NCBI GenBank assembly: GCA_964415715.1
Contig: CAYQBK010000066.1
Coordinates: 1 to 6,607, forward strand
Length of the DNA stretch: 6,607 nucleotides
DNA from: DALYDK01 sp964415715
Lineage (GTDB): Bacteria; Patescibacteriota; Saccharimonadia; Saccharimonadales; CAIOMD01
Reading direction: 5' to 3'
The notes beneath the pieces were generated by a model. The model made no database searches and was not told where the DNA came from. It saw only the letters and a list, made by a program, of their open reading frames with translations. A program made the position numbers and the translations under genes. Positions 6,515-6,607 of this stretch are shown here, piece by piece. Position 1 is the first letter of the stretch. Every line of letters begins with the position of its first letter.

Positions 6515-6607
6515 GATTTTTTTCAAATGCCTCCAATAAAAGTGTCAGACTATAGTTTACCAGCCCAACCACCAAACCGGCAAGTATTGCTACCCAAAAT
6601 GAGTCTG
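6507..6607 (-). CDS. C-terminal end of an unrecognised membrane protein (cut by right edge)
   Basis: A frame enters from the right edge and ends at TAA 6509-6507, giving 32 visible residues. The hydrophobic stretch WVAILAGLVVGLVNYSLTLL is a good membrane helix, followed by a short polar tail (EAFEKNHE) at the C-terminus. The other two minus-strand frames are closed by TAG codons within the same 100 bases. Its stop overlaps the secG start, as in a tightly packed operon, which supports it being a real gene. Too little is visible to name a family. Confidence 0.6.
   Translation of the reverse strand, partial: DSFWVAILAGLVVGLVNYSLTLLLEAFEKNHE
6530..6534 (-). promoter_or_regulatory. GGAGG ribosome-binding site near the secG start
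   Basis: GGAGG is the only full Shine-Dalgarno core next to a start in this window. It lies inside the last codons of the upstream gene, 3 nt before the in-frame TTG (6526) and 15 nt before the ATG (6514). Neither distance is the usual 5-9 nt, so it does not settle which codon is used. Confidence 0.5.

Noticed and set aside
1..6607. UGA-recoded genetic code as in Gracilibacteria/Absconditabacteria
   Set aside because: The long genes contain no in-frame TGA and read as complete family members with the standard code.

Overview
The window is AT-rich bacterial DNA in which every supportable gene lies on the minus strand, so genes are read from right to left. The style suggests a Patescibacteria/CPR genome, most likely Saccharibacteria (TM7). 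Signs of this are a compact unidirectional layout with overlapping ends, few and weak Shine-Dalgarno sequences, a SecG with a short GAGLGAGFGG loop, and a peptide-binding protein held by an uncleaved membrane anchor instead of a lipoprotein cysteine. The assignment is inference from gene style, not from a phylogenetic marker. All visible stops are TAA or TAG, and no in-frame TGA interrupts the genes, so the standard code (not the CPR code with UGA = Gly) fits.

Layout in transcription order. The right edge (6507-6607) holds the C-terminus of an unrecognised membrane protein. Its stop overlaps the start of secG (6296-6514). A membrane-anchored family-5 (oligopeptide/Opp type) solute-binding protein (4508-6274) follows 21 nt later. 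After a 53-nt gap with a possible promoter comes a GtrB/dolichol-phosphate-mannose-synthase-like family 2 glycosyltransferase (3501-4454). It overlaps by 11 nt a very large membrane protein (533-3511). After a 91-nt gap with a good TATAAT box, the N-terminal 147 residues of a GlcD-like FAD-binding oxidoreductase run off the left edge (1-441).

The most interesting object is the large protein. It appears to be a three-part fusion: a GtrA-type four-helix module, an approximately 11-helix GT-C-like glycosyltransferase module, and a C-terminal PIG-L family zinc deacetylase with its active-site motifs intact. The topology I infer places the deacetylase outside the membrane. With the coupled GtrB-like enzyme upstream, the two genes look like a self-contained surface glycosylation unit. 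The GT2 would charge a polyprenyl-phosphate with a sugar inside, GtrA would help it cross the membrane, the GT-C module would transfer it outside, and PIG-L would remove an acetyl group from an N-acetylated sugar. The domain identities are well supported by motifs. The assembled pathway, the sugar and the acceptor are inference.

No stretch over 300 bases lacks a gene. I see no tRNA, rRNA, CRISPR array, insertion sequence or clear intrinsic terminator.
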